Source: Aquabacterium sp.
GTDB taxonomy: Bacteria; Pseudomonadota; Gammaproteobacteria; Burkholderiales; Burkholderiaceae_C
Direction: 5' to 3'
NCBI GenBank assembly: GCA_017989885.1
Contig: JAGNPA010000099.1
Location: 1 to 6,812 of the forward strand
DNA: 6,812 nucleotides
The position numbers and the translations under genes were made by a program. Under the pieces are notes generated by a model. That model did not search any database, was not told the DNA's origin, and saw only the letters and a list, made by a program, of their open reading frames with translations. Of the stretch, positions 1 through 6,083 are shown one piece after another (the stretch's first letter is position 1; the number at the start of each line of letters is the position of its first letter).

Positions 1-719
1 AGGTTGGCGTTGACCAGGGTGCTGCCCCGCGCATAGGCGCGGGTCATCAGCAACTGGGCCACGGTGGCGAACACGCCCACGCCGAACAGGGCCAGCCACG
101 AGGCGGTGGGAATTTCGGCCAGCGGCGTCGGGTTGATCTGGCCAGGTAGCAGCAGCCAGGTGGCCGCGCCCATGAGCGAACCCATCAGCGAGAAATAGAA
201 CACCACCCGGATTTCGGGCTCACCGGCCTTGCCCAAGGCGGTGACCTGCAGGTAGGCCATGGCCGACAACATGCCGGAGGCCAGCCCGATGAGGCCCGCC
301 CAGATCTGGTCCTCGTTCAAGGTGGGGTGCAGCACCAGGGCCACACCGCCAAAGCCCACGGCGATGGCCACGATCAGTCGGCGATCAATGCGAGGTCCGC
401 CCAGCAAGGCCGCCTGCAGCAGCAGGAACACGGCCATCCACACCGAGGACATGTAGTTCAGCGTGACCGAGGTGGCCAGCGGCAACTGGGCCATGCTGTA
501 AAACCACATCGACAGGGCGAACACCCCGGCCAGGCCGCGGCGCACATGCAGCAGGGGCACGCGGGTGCGCAGGCTGGTGGCGGTGGCGCGCGCCACGATC
601 AGCATGATCACGGCGCCCACGGTGCCGCGGGCACTCACGACCGCGGCGGTGCCGAAGTCATGCGAGGCGAACTTGACGCACACCCCCATGGCGGCGAACA
701 GCATGGTGGCCAGCACCAT
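1..719 (-). CDS. EamA/DMT-family membrane transporter (3' end beyond window)
   Basis: An inner-membrane carrier of the drug/metabolite transporter (DMT, EamA) superfamily; members usually export small metabolites or amino acids, and the substrate here cannot be read from sequence. The 239 visible residues are strongly hydrophobic, with about eight membrane segments near residues 1-17, 24-43, 62-80, 85-107, 113-131, 139-160, 170-192 and 207-228. This fits one full EamA repeat and most of a second; family members have ten segments and about 290 residues, so the last two lie off the left edge. The ending YARGSTLVNAN is typical of the second repeat. The start is uncertain. The ATG at 719-717 has no clear ribosome binding site and begins directly inside the first membrane segment. 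The frame stays open upstream, and a GTG at 791-789 would add 24 residues and overlap the oxygenase gene. The gene lies 38 bp (or overlapping) downstream of the Rieske oxygenase, probably in one operon. Family call firm, function inferred. Confidence 0.85.
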   Translation of the reverse strand, partial: MVLATMLFAAMGVCVKFASHDFGTAAVVSARGTVGAVIMLIVARATATSLRTRVPLLHVRRGLAGVFALSMWFYSMAQLPLATSVTLNYMSSVWMAVFLLLQAALLGGPRIDRRLIVAIAVGFGGVALVLHPTLNEDQIWAGLIGLASGMLSAMAYLQVTALGKAGEPEIRVVFYFSLMGSLMGAATWLLLPGQINPTPLAEIPTASWLALFGVGVFATVAQLLMTRAYARGSTLVNAN

Positions 720-757
720 CTGGACGTAGGGGGAAGCGCGTGGAGACAGCGGAAACC

Positions 758-1882
758 TCAGTCCTTGAAGTCCATCGCGCGGCGGTACCACTCGTGGAAG
801 TGCTGCATGCCGTCTTCCATGGGGCTCTGATAGGGACCGACTTCGTTGTCCCCGCGATCGAACAGGGCCTTGCGGCCGGCGTCCATGCGCTCGCCGATCT
901 CGTCGTCCTCGATGCAGGTCTCCATGTAGGCGGCCTGCTGGGCTTCGACGAACTCGCGCTCGAAGGCCGCGATCTCTTCGGGGTAGTAGAACTCCACCAC
1001 GTTGAGCGTCTTTTGCGGGCCTTGCGGGTACATGTTGGACACCACCAGCACGTGCGGGTACCACTCCACCATCATCGTGGGGTAGTAGGTCAGCCACACG
1101 GCGCCTTGCGTGGGTTTCTCGCCGTTGCGGTACTTCATGACCACGTCGTGCCACTTCTTGTAGACGTCCGAGCCCGGCTTGTCGAAGGTGCTGGCCACGC
1201 CCACGGTCTGCACCGAGTACTCCTTGGCCATGTCCCAGCGCAGGTCGTCGCAGGTCACGAAGTTGCCCAGTCCGGGGTGGAAGGGGCCGACGTGGTAGTC
1301 CTCCAGATAGACCTCGATGAAGGTCTTCCAGTTGTAGTTGCACTCGTGCAGCTCGACGCGGTCGAGCACGAAGCCGCTGAAGTCCAGATCGCCACCCGGC
1401 TTGAAACGGGCGTCAATGCCGGCGAGGTCGGCAGCGATGTCGCGGCCGTTGTCCTCGAACAGCAGGCCGTTCCAGTTGCGGATCTTGTAGTTGTTCAGGT
1501 TCAGGCAGGGGTCGTGGTCGAAGTGCGGCGCACCGATCAGCTCGCCCTTGTGGCTGTAGGTCCAGCGGTGCAGCGGGCACACGATGTTGTGCCGGCTGTT
1601 GCCACGGCCCTTGAGCATGACGGCCTGGCGGTGGCGGCAGACGTTGGAGATCAGCTCGATGCCCTCGGGCGTGCGCACGAGGGCGCGCCCCTCGCCTTCC
1701 TGAGCCAGTGCGTGGTAGTCGCCCACCTCGGGCACGCTCAAGGCGTGGCCCAGGTAGCGAGGACCGGACTGAAAGATGCGTGCAAGCTCCTCCTTGTACA
1801 GTGATTCGTCGAAATAGACGGACACGGGCAGCTGTGTGCGGCTGCGGTGAAGGGCATTGAGCGCAGGACTCAGGTCAGACAT
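758..1882 (-). CDS. Rieske [2Fe-2S] aromatic ring-hydroxylating-type oxygenase, alpha subunit
   Basis: A 374-residue cytoplasmic Rieske non-haem iron oxygenase, of normal length for an alpha subunit. Numbering from the ATG at 1882, the Rieske cluster ligands are C82, H84, C102 and H105 (C-X-H-X17-C-X2-H). The catalytic domain carries NWKTFIEVYLEDYHVGPFHPG with probable mononuclear iron ligands H197 and H202. A distal Asp, probably D326 in IEDDEIGERMDAGR, would be the third ligand. The residue between the two metal centres is E194, in E-X2-H spacing, rather than the Asp of naphthalene dioxygenase; carnitine monooxygenase CntA also has Glu there. Such enzymes need an electron-donating reductase, which is not in the window. 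The substrate is unknown: an aromatic acid, a quaternary amine or another small molecule are all possible. I chose the ATG over an in-frame TTG at 1900 because it gives a normal MSDLSPALN start preceded by purine-rich GGAG and GGGG stretches. The next gene downstream is a DMT transporter. Confidence 0.9.
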   Translation of the reverse strand: MSDLSPALNALHRSRTQLPVSVYFDESLYKEELARIFQSGPRYLGHALSVPEVGDYHALAQEGEGRALVRTPEGIELISNVCRHRQAVMLKGRGNSRHNIVCPLHRWTYSHKGELIGAPHFDHDPCLNLNNYKIRNWNGLLFEDNGRDIAADLAGIDARFKPGGDLDFSGFVLDRVELHECNYNWKTFIEVYLEDYHVGPFHPGLGNFVTCDDLRWDMAKEYSVQTVGVASTFDKPGSDVYKKWHDVVMKYRNGEKPTQGAVWLTYYPTMMVEWYPHVLVVSNMYPQGPQKTLNVVEFYYPEEIAAFEREFVEAQQAAYMETCIEDDEIGERMDAGRKALFDRGDNEVGPYQSPMEDGMQHFHEWYRRAMDFKD

Positions 1883-1964
1883 GATCCCCAGGATCTCCAA
1901 AAACCGATGTCAACCCACCTCGGTGGCACCATCAACATGAGGGGCGACCGGAGGCTTGAAACAT

Positions 1965-1981
1965 CCCTGGACAGGCCAGGG
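1965..1981. repeat. Short inverted repeat, CCCTGG-N5-CCAGGG
   Basis: Six-base arms at 1965-1970 and 1976-1981 are perfectly complementary around the loop ACAGG. It lies about 85-100 bases before the oxygenase start, so it would sit in that gene's leader if transcription starts near 2077. No T-run follows on either strand, so it is not a terminator. It could be an operator, a leader hairpin or chance. Confidence 0.35.
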
Positions 1982-2083
1982 GGCGATGAGCCCACGGGGC
2001 TGCTCTGCGTTCGCCAAAATGAGGCTGGTCCTGCTGACAACGGGGTTGGCAGGACGGCAGGGCAGGCAACGAGGGAGGGGGCG

Positions 2084-2089
2084 ATTGTA
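2084..2089 (-). promoter_or_regulatory. Candidate -10 box for the Rieske/transporter operon
   Basis: The minus strand reads TACAAT followed by CGCC, five of six matches to the sigma-70 -10 consensus and rare in such GC-rich DNA. No good -35 hexamer stands 16-18 bases upstream, where the sequence is C-rich. If used, it would start a leader of roughly 195 bases before the oxygenase ATG at 1882. The call is by similarity and position only. Confidence 0.3.
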
Positions 2090-2160
2090 CCCGGTAGGGG
2101 GTTTTCCGGGGGGCGCGGGCAATGTCCGTACCCTGAGGCAGGTCAAAGACCCGGCTGGCC

Positions 2161-2172
2161 CTGGCGTGCCAG
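2161..2172. repeat. Short palindrome CTGGC-GT-GCCAG in the divergent region
   Basis: Perfect five-base arms flank a two-base spacer, a geometry suited to a dimeric regulator. It lies upstream of the putative start points for both directions. I cannot assign it to a regulator family, and in GC-rich DNA such a short palindrome can arise by chance. Confidence 0.25.
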
Positions 2173-2245
2173 TGCAGCCCCCGATCTGTGTGCAAACGTC
2201 AGCCGTGGTGTGCGGGAATGTCCTGCAGGGGGAGAATGGCCGAAA

Positions 2246-2251
2246 TAGAAT
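2246..2251 (+). promoter_or_regulatory. Candidate -10 box for the xseB-ispA-dxs operon
   Basis: TAGAAT matches five of six bases of the sigma-70 -10 consensus in a locally AT-richer stretch (GAAATAGAATAC), and would place the transcript start about 30 bases before the xseB ATG. The -35 position (2223-2228, CTGCAG) is a poor match to TTGACA, so the promoter may be weak or need an activator. The distance to the first gene of the operon fits well. Confidence 0.4.
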
Positions 2252-2288
2252 ACGCGTTTGCCCGCAACCTGCACCGACAGGCGAGTCC

Positions 2289-2543
2289 ATGGCCAGATCT
2301 TCTTCGACATCCAGCAACAACGCGGCAGAGCTTGCTTTGCCGCCCACCTACGAGGCCGCCCTGGCCGAGCTGGAGCAATTGGTGGGGCAGATGGAGTCGG
2401 GCGCCTTGCCGTTGGAGCAGTTGCTGGGCAGCTACCAGCGCGGCGCGGCTTTGCTGAAGTTCTGCCGCAGCCGACTGCAGGCGGTGGAAGAGCAGGTCAA
2501 GCTGCTGGAAGACGGTCAACTCAAGTCCTGGGATGCTGAATGA
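2289..2543 (+). CDS. xseB: Exodeoxyribonuclease VII small subunit
   Basis: XseB is the small subunit of exonuclease VII. Several copies bind the XseA large subunit to form an enzyme that degrades single-stranded DNA from either end into short oligonucleotides; xseA is not in this window. The product has 84 residues, within the usual 70-85. After a low-complexity Ser/Asn/Ala N-terminus (residues 1-19) comes the family core [19 protein letters not shown] (20-38), then [21 protein letters not shown], and a C-terminal helix to about residue 74. All of it is predicted helical, and the L/A heptad pattern fits the known helical-hairpin fold. The start is the ATG giving MARSSST; an AGG at about 2278-2280 is a modest ribosome binding site. 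The stop overlaps the ispA start as ATGA, implying translational coupling. First gene of xseB-ispA-dxs, an order widely conserved in Proteobacteria. Confidence 0.95.
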   Translation: MARSSSTSSNNAAELALPPTYEAALAELEQLVGQMESGALPLEQLLGSYQRGAALLKFCRSRLQAVEEQVKLLEDGQLKSWDAE

Positions 2544-3466
2544 ACGCGGCTGACTTTCAAGCCTGGTCGGATGCCGTGTTGAACCGTGTCGAGTCGGCCC
2601 TGTCCGATTGGGTGCCTGCGGCGGCGCCGGCTGGCCTGGGCGAGGCCATGCGCTACGGCGTGCTCGACGGCGGCAAACGCCTGCGTGCCTTGCTGGTGCA
2701 GGCGGCGGCCGAGGCCACGGGTGCCTGCGCTGACGCGGTGGGCGCCGAGGCGGCCTTGCGTGCGGCCACGGCGGTGGAGTTGATCCACGCGTATTCGCTG
2801 GTGCACGACGACATGCCCTGCATGGACAACGACGTGCTGCGCCGTGGCAAGCCCACGGTGCACGTGCAGTTCGGCGAGGCGCAGGCCATGCTGGCTGGCG
2901 ATGCCATGCAGGCGCTGGCCTTCGAGGTCCTGACCCCGGACGACGGTGAGGGCGTGGGGGTGCCGCCCGCGCTGCAGGCACGTCTGGTGCGGGTGCTGGC
3001 GCGGGCTTCCGGCCAGGCCGGCATGGCGGGCGGGCAGGCGATCGACCTGGCCAACGTGGGCCAGTCGCTGGACGAGGCCACCTTGCGCGACATGCACCAG
3101 CGCAAGACCGGCGCCCTGCTGCGCGCCAGCGTGCAGATGGGCGCGGCCTGTGGCGGCGTGCCCGCTGACAGCCCGGCCTGGCAGGCGCTGACGGACTACG
3201 GCCACGCCATCGGTCTGGCCTTTCAGATCGTGGACGACGTGCTGGACGAGACCCAGGGCTCGGAGACCCTGGGCAAAACGGCGGGCAAGGATGCCGACGC
3301 CAACAAGCCGACCTATGTCCGTCTGCTCGGTCTGGAGGGCGCGCGCATTGAGGCCGCCGCCCTGCTGGCCCAGGCGCTGGCGGCGCTGGCGCGCAGTGGT
3401 CTGGGCAGCGAGGCGACCGCGTCTTTGCGCGGCCTGGCCGAGCGCATCGTCCACCGTGACCACTGA
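2540..3466 (+). CDS. ispA: Farnesyl diphosphate synthase (geranyltranstransferase)
   Basis: IspA condenses dimethylallyl diphosphate with isopentenyl diphosphate stepwise to geranyl and then farnesyl diphosphate, precursor of ubiquinone side chains, undecaprenyl phosphate and other isoprenoids. It is a cytosolic all-helical enzyme. The 308-residue product shows GGKRLR (44-49), which binds isopentenyl diphosphate. The first aspartate-rich motif is DDMPCMD (90-96), followed by RR at 101-102. KTG is at 189-191, and the second aspartate-rich motif DDVLD (232-236) follows FQIV, with [15 protein letters not shown] (245-259) after it. The two extra residues (PC) in the first motif and the aromatic Tyr five residues before it (Y85) are typical of bacterial type II farnesyl synthases, which favours C15 over C20 product. 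The start overlaps the xseB stop by four bases (ATGA). dxs follows after 33 bp. No motif residue appears to be missing. Confidence 0.96.
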   Translation: MNAADFQAWSDAVLNRVESALSDWVPAAAPAGLGEAMRYGVLDGGKRLRALLVQAAAEATGACADAVGAEAALRAATAVELIHAYSLVHDDMPCMDNDVLRRGKPTVHVQFGEAQAMLAGDAMQALAFEVLTPDDGEGVGVPPALQARLVRVLARASGQAGMAGGQAIDLANVGQSLDEATLRDMHQRKTGALLRASVQMGAACGGVPADSPAWQALTDYGHAIGLAFQIVDDVLDETQGSETLGKTAGKDADANKPTYVRLLGLEGARIEAAALLAQALAALARSGLGSEATASLRGLAERIVHRDH

Positions 3467-3477
3467 CACCCCGAACA

Positions 3478-3490
3478 ATCCTCCGAGGAT
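3478..3490 (+). promoter_or_regulatory. dxs ribosome binding site inside a small inverted repeat
   Basis: The Shine-Dalgarno sequence GAGGA (3485-3489) lies ten bases before the dxs ATG at 3500 and decides that start over the in-frame GTG at 3491, which is only one base from it. ATCCT (3478-3482) is complementary to AGGAT (3486-3490) around the loop CCG, so the site could be masked by a short five-pair hairpin. The stem is weak and ribosomes ending ispA 12 bases upstream could open it. Confidence 0.5.
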
Positions 3491-3499
3491 GTGCACACC

Positions 3500-5395
3500 A
3501 TGAGCTACCCCCTGCTGTCCAGGATCGACCAGCCCGCCGACATCCGGCACCTGTCTCGCTCCGAGCTCAAGCAACTGGCCCACGAACTGCGGGACTATCT
3601 GCTCCACAGCGTCTCCCGCACGGGCGGTCACCTGTCGTCCAACCTGGGCACGGTCGAGCTCACCATCGCGCTGCACTACGTGTTCCACACGCCCGATGAC
3701 CGCCTGGTGTGGGATGTGGGTCACCAGACCTATCCGCACAAGATCCTCACCGGTCGCCGCGACCAGATGCCCACGCTGCGTCAGTACGGCGGCATGAGCG
3801 GCTTTCCGCGTCGCGATGAGAGTGCCTACGACACCTTCGGCACCGCCCACTCGTCCACCTCGATTTCGGCCGCGCTGGGCATGGCCCTGGGCGCGCAGCT
3901 CAAGGGCGAGAACCGCAAGGCCGTGGCCATCATCGGCGACGGTGCGATGACCGCCGGCATGGCCTTCGAGGCCATGAACAATGCCGGGGTGCCGCACGAC
4001 GGCAAGATGCCCGACATGCTGGTGGTGCTCAACGACAACGACATGTCGATCTCGCCACCAGTGGGGGCGCTCAACCGCCATCTGGCGCGCCTGATGTCAG
4101 GGGGCTTCTACGCCGCCGCACGTGAAAGCGCCAAAGAGGTGCTGCGCCATGCGCCACCGCTGTTCGAACTGGCGCGGAAGCTGGAAGTGCACGCCAAGGG
4201 CATGGTGGTGCCCGCCACCATCTTCGAGGAGTTCGGTTTCAACTACGTCGGCCCGATTGACGGTCACGATCTGGACTCGCTGATCCCCACGCTGGAGAAC
4301 CTGCGCGAGCGCAGTGGTCCTCAGTTTCTGCATGTGGTCACCAAGAAGGGCTACGGCTACAAGCTGGCCGAAGCCGACCCGATTGCGTACCACGGCCCTG
4401 GCAAGTTCGACCCGGCCGTGGGCCTGGTCAAGGCCGCGCCGGTGTCCCCGCCCAAGCCCACTTTCACCCAGGTGTTCGGGCAGTGGCTGTGCGACATGGC
4501 GACGCACGACCCCCGTCTGGTGGCCATCACCCCGGCCATGCGCGAGGGCTCGGGCATGGTCGAGTTCCACAAGAAGCACCCCTCGCGTTATTTTGATGTG
4601 GGCATTGCCGAGCAGCATGCCATCACCTTCGCCGGCGGCCTGGCCTGCGAGGGCATGAAGCCCGTCGTGGCCATCTACTCCACCTTCCTGCAGCGTGGCT
4701 ACGACCAGATGATCCACGATGTGGCGCTGCAGAACCTGCCGGTGGTGTTCGCACTCGACCGCGCCGGCATCGTGGGGGCTGATGGGGCGACCCACATGGG
4801 TGCGTTCGACATCGCTTTTGTGCGCTGCATCCCCAACATGAGCATGATCGCGCCGGCCGACGAAGCCGAGTGCCGTCAGGCCCTGAGTGCCGCCTACGCG
4901 CAGAACCACCCGGTGTGCGTGCGCTACCCGCGTGGCGCGGGCGCGGGCGTGCCGGTGCCCACCGATCTCACGCCGCTGCCCTGGGGCAAGGCCGAGGTGC
5001 GTCGCCAGGTGCACGAGCCGGTGGCCGGCAAGCGCGTGGCCATCCTGGCGTTTGGCACCTTGTTGTACCCCGCGCTGCAGGCCGGTGAGGCGCTGGATGC
5101 CACGGTGGTCAACATGCGTTTTGTGAAGCCGCTCGATACCGAACTGTTGCTGGAGATGGCAGGCAGCCACGACCTGCTGGTGACGGTGGAAGAAGGCTGT
5201 GTGCAGGGCGGCGCGGGCAGCGCCGTGGCCGAGGCCCTGTCGGCCGCGGGCGTGAACACCCCGCTGATGATGCTGGGTCTGCCCGACGCGTTCGTCGAGC
5301 ACGGCGAGCCGGCCAAGCTGCTGGCGCTGTGCGGGCTCGATGCCGAGGGCATCGAACAGGCCGTGCGGGAGCGGCGTGCGCAGTTGGCGGGCTGA
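3500..5395 (+). CDS. dxs: 1-deoxy-D-xylulose-5-phosphate synthase
   Basis: Dxs condenses pyruvate and glyceraldehyde 3-phosphate, with release of CO2, to 1-deoxy-D-xylulose 5-phosphate, the first step of the MEP isoprenoid pathway and also a source for thiamine and pyridoxal. It is a cytosolic thiamine-diphosphate enzyme. The 631 residues match the usual 620-640. The N-terminal domain has [10 protein letters not shown] with H44, [16 protein letters not shown] (71-86), and the cofactor motif [18 protein letters not shown] (146-163) ending in N178. YHGPGKFDP (297-305) leads to the pyrimidine-binding domain, whose [10 protein letters not shown] (365-374) holds catalytic Glu E371. [10 protein letters not shown] (394-403), [13 protein letters not shown] (420-432) and YPRGAG (476-481) carry the expected Arg, Asp and His substrate-binding residues. 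A transketolase C-terminal domain covers about 505-631. Start chosen at ATG 3500 because of the GAGGA site ten bases before it. Third gene of the operon; transcription probably ends at the hairpin after the stop. Confidence 0.97.
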   Translation: MSYPLLSRIDQPADIRHLSRSELKQLAHELRDYLLHSVSRTGGHLSSNLGTVELTIALHYVFHTPDDRLVWDVGHQTYPHKILTGRRDQMPTLRQYGGMSGFPRRDESAYDTFGTAHSSTSISAALGMALGAQLKGENRKAVAIIGDGAMTAGMAFEAMNNAGVPHDGKMPDMLVVLNDNDMSISPPVGALNRHLARLMSGGFYAAARESAKEVLRHAPPLFELARKLEVHAKGMVVPATIFEEFGFNYVGPIDGHDLDSLIPTLENLRERSGPQFLHVVTKKGYGYKLAEADPIAYHGPGKFDPAVGLVKAAPVSPPKPTFTQVFGQWLCDMATHDPRLVAITPAMREGSGMVEFHKKHPSRYFDVGIAEQHAITFAGGLACEGMKPVVAIYSTFLQRGYDQMIHDVALQNLPVVFALDRAGIVGADGATHMGAFDIAFVRCIPNMSMIAPADEAECRQALSAAYAQNHPVCVRYPRGAGAGVPVPTDLTPLPWGKAEVRRQVHEPVAGKRVAILAFGTLLYPALQAGEALDATVVNMRFVKPLDTELLLEMAGSHDLLVTVEEGCVQGGAGSAVAEALSAAGVNTPLMMLGLPDAFVEHGEPAKLLALCGLDAEGIEQAVRERRAQLAG

Positions 5396-5403
5396 GTGCC
5401 TTG

Positions 5404-5437
5404 GCGTGGCCCTCAGCGAGCTCCGCGAGGGCCATGC
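5404..5437. terminator. Strong hairpin between convergent dxs and hemerythrin genes
   Basis: The arms 5404-5414 and 5427-5437 form eleven consecutive pairs on the plus strand, one of them G-U. One bulged A (5415) follows, then three more pairs, GCG (5416-5418) with CGC (5424-5426), closing the loop AGCTC. It starts nine bases after the dxs stop and ends 13 bases before the hemerythrin stop, where a shared bidirectional terminator would be expected. No T-run follows on either strand, so it is not a classic intrinsic terminator. It may act with Rho, block read-through between the convergent genes, or protect 3' ends from exonucleases. Confidence 0.55.
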
Positions 5438-5450
5438 GGGCCGTCAGGAC

Positions 5451-5930
5451 TCAGGCGTGTGAGCCGCAGGGCTCGACGCTGCAGCTGCTCACCGTGTTCT
5501 GGGGCAGCATTTCCGGCTTGCTGATGTGGCCGGTGACCGTGTCGTAGCCCACCTCGTTCAGGTGCTGGGCCAGGCCGGCATCCATGGCGTCGATGTGGTG
5601 CGGCAGCCAGACGGTCAGTTCGTGGGCCATCTGGCGCACGATGCCCAGGTTGCCCTCCGCGCCCTTTTCAGCGCCCTCGCGCATGATCTGCAGCACGGTG
5701 GCGTGTTGCGAGCTGTGGCAGTTGTTCGGCGCAAAGCCGGTGGCCTGCATCCAGCGGTCTTCCTGAGCGAAGTGTTCGGCCGTGTGCGCGATGAGCCGGT
5801 CCCAAAGAGCGAGCAGGGCGTCATCTGCGGCATCCAGCACCGCAGCGATCAGGTCGGTGCACTCGGTGTGCAGAGTGTCCAGCGCGGGCATGTCCAGCGA
5901 CATCTCCGGCGACCAGGTGAAACTTGACAT
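5451..5930 (-). CDS. Bacteriohemerythrin (single-domain, C-terminal Cys tail)
   Basis: A 159-residue soluble hemerythrin-type protein that binds O2 at a di-iron centre within a four-helix bundle; bacterial members are proposed to store or deliver O2 or to sense it. All seven expected ligands are visible: H21 (LDTLH), H53 and E57 (HFAQE), H72 and H76 (HSSQH), and H112 and D117 (HIDAMD). The N-terminal FTWSPEMSLDMPALD also fits the family. Single-domain members usually have about 130 residues; here a tail from about residue 131 adds CSVEPC (C150, C155) and a final SHA. The start is the ATG at 5930, preceded by GAGGAAG five bases upstream; the frame remains open to 6062 but the extra 44 residues are Pro/Arg-rich and unlike the family. 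It is probably monocistronic: argH upstream ends in a terminator, and dxs converges. A possible FNR-type promoter precedes it. Confidence 0.93.
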   Translation of the reverse strand: MSSFTWSPEMSLDMPALDTLHTECTDLIAAVLDAADDALLALWDRLIAHTAEHFAQEDRWMQATGFAPNNCHSSQHATVLQIMREGAEKGAEGNLGIVRQMAHELTVWLPHHIDAMDAGLAQHLNEVGYDTVTGHISKPEMLPQNTVSSCSVEPCGSHA

Positions 5931-5977
5931 GGGTACTTCCTCGCATGGCCCATCGGCCGACATCCATCTTGGCGGGG

Positions 5978-5983
5978 AGGGTA
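5978..5983 (-). promoter_or_regulatory. Candidate -10 element of the hemerythrin promoter
   Basis: The minus strand reads TACCCT, which keeps only the three most conserved -10 bases (TAnnnT). It would place the start point at about 5971, leaving a 41-base leader before the ATG at 5930. Alone it is weak. It gains support because it puts the TTGA-N6-TCAA palindrome at exactly -41.5, where FNR/CRP-type activators replace a -35 box. Confidence 0.35.
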
Positions 5984-6005
5984 GCCGGGGCCTACGGTGG
6001 AAAGT

Positions 6006-6019
6006 TTGAGCTGGCTCAA
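6006..6019. promoter_or_regulatory. FNR/FixK/Dnr-type palindrome upstream of the hemerythrin gene
   Basis: TTGAGC-TG-GCTCAA is a perfect 14-bp inverted repeat. It fits TTGA-N6-TCAA, the core shared by FixK, FNR and Dnr sites (full FNR consensus TTGAT-N4-ATCAA), differing from FNR only by the symmetric G/C at the fifth position of each half. It is centred 82 bases before the hemerythrin ATG, just past the T-tract of the argH terminator. Identification is by pattern only; no such regulator gene lies in the window. Confidence 0.5.
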
Positions 6020-6068
6020 CAAAATCGGGCGATACCCACTCCCCGTATGCGGGAGTTGGCATCGCCCG
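6018..6068 (-). terminator. Intrinsic terminator of argH
   Basis: Read on the minus strand, 18-base arms (6068-6051 and 6043-6026) surround a seven-base loop (6050-6044). They form 16 Watson-Crick pairs and one G-U pair with a single A-G mismatch. The stem is followed at once by ATTTTGTT (6025-6018). The hairpin begins 15 bases after the argH stop. This is a canonical Rho-independent terminator and should isolate the hemerythrin gene from argH transcription. Confidence 0.9.
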
Positions 6069-6083
6069 TGATCATTTTGGCGA

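Larger units (their letters stand above)
1883..2288. other. Divergent intergenic region between the Rieske gene and xseB
   Basis: These 406 bases hold no gene I can support. Open frames cross it on both strands, but their translations are rich in Pro, Arg, Gly and Cys, show no motif, and either continue out of frame into xseB or stop at random. Both flanking genes point outward, so promoters for both must lie here or nearby. I see a TACAAT on the minus strand (2089-2084), a TAGAAT on the plus strand (2246-2251), and several short inverted repeats. The best are 1965-1981 (6-bp arms, 5-base loop), a nested structure at 1982-2015, and CTGGC-GT-GCCAG at 2161-2172. No known riboswitch or small RNA was recognised. 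Confidence 0.6.

Noticed and set aside
327..830. 167-codon plus-strand frame opposite the transporter
   Set aside because: Extremely His/Gly/Gln-rich shadow of the hydrophobic transporter reading frame; no protein-like pattern.
740..1804. 354-codon plus-strand open frame opposite the Rieske gene
   Set aside because: Val/His/Leu-rich shadow translation; the minus strand carries the complete Rieske and iron-site motifs.
1880..1900. TTG start at 1900 for the Rieske gene
   Set aside because: It adds only MEILGI, which does not look conserved; the ATG at 1882 gives a normal N-terminus.
1908..1913. Perfect TTGACA on the minus strand upstream of the Rieske gene
   Set aside because: No -10 element follows at 16-18 bases, and a start there would fall at or inside the gene start.
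1910..2347. 145-codon minus-strand frame filling the divergent intergenic region
   Set aside because: Pro/Cys/Arg-rich, no motif, and it overlaps the start of xseB. I see no support for a gene.
2236..2457. ATG after a G-rich stretch (GGGGGAGAATG) upstream of xseB, read as [11 protein letters not shown]
   Set aside because: It is out of frame with xseB, continues as a Trp/Arg/Pro-rich shadow of it, and the G-rich stretch is too close to the ATG for a normal ribosome binding site.
3491..3499. GTG start at 3491 for dxs
   Set aside because: It lies one base after the GAGGA ribosome binding site, too close for initiation; the ATG at 3500 has ideal spacing.
2516..4081. 521-codon open frame on the minus strand opposite ispA and dxs
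   Set aside because: Its translation is His-, Gln-, Arg- and Gly-rich with no motif, and it lies fully opposite two clearly recognised enzymes. Long antisense frames are expected with this G/C third-position bias.
4097..5302. 401-codon minus-strand open frame opposite dxs
   Set aside because: Same reason: compositionally biased shadow of a confident gene, with no domain visible.
5931..6062. Hemerythrin start at 6062, adding 44 residues
   Set aside because: The extension is Pro/Arg-rich, crosses the argH terminator and the putative promoter, and the ATG at 5930 has a strong ribosome binding site and the family's N-terminus.
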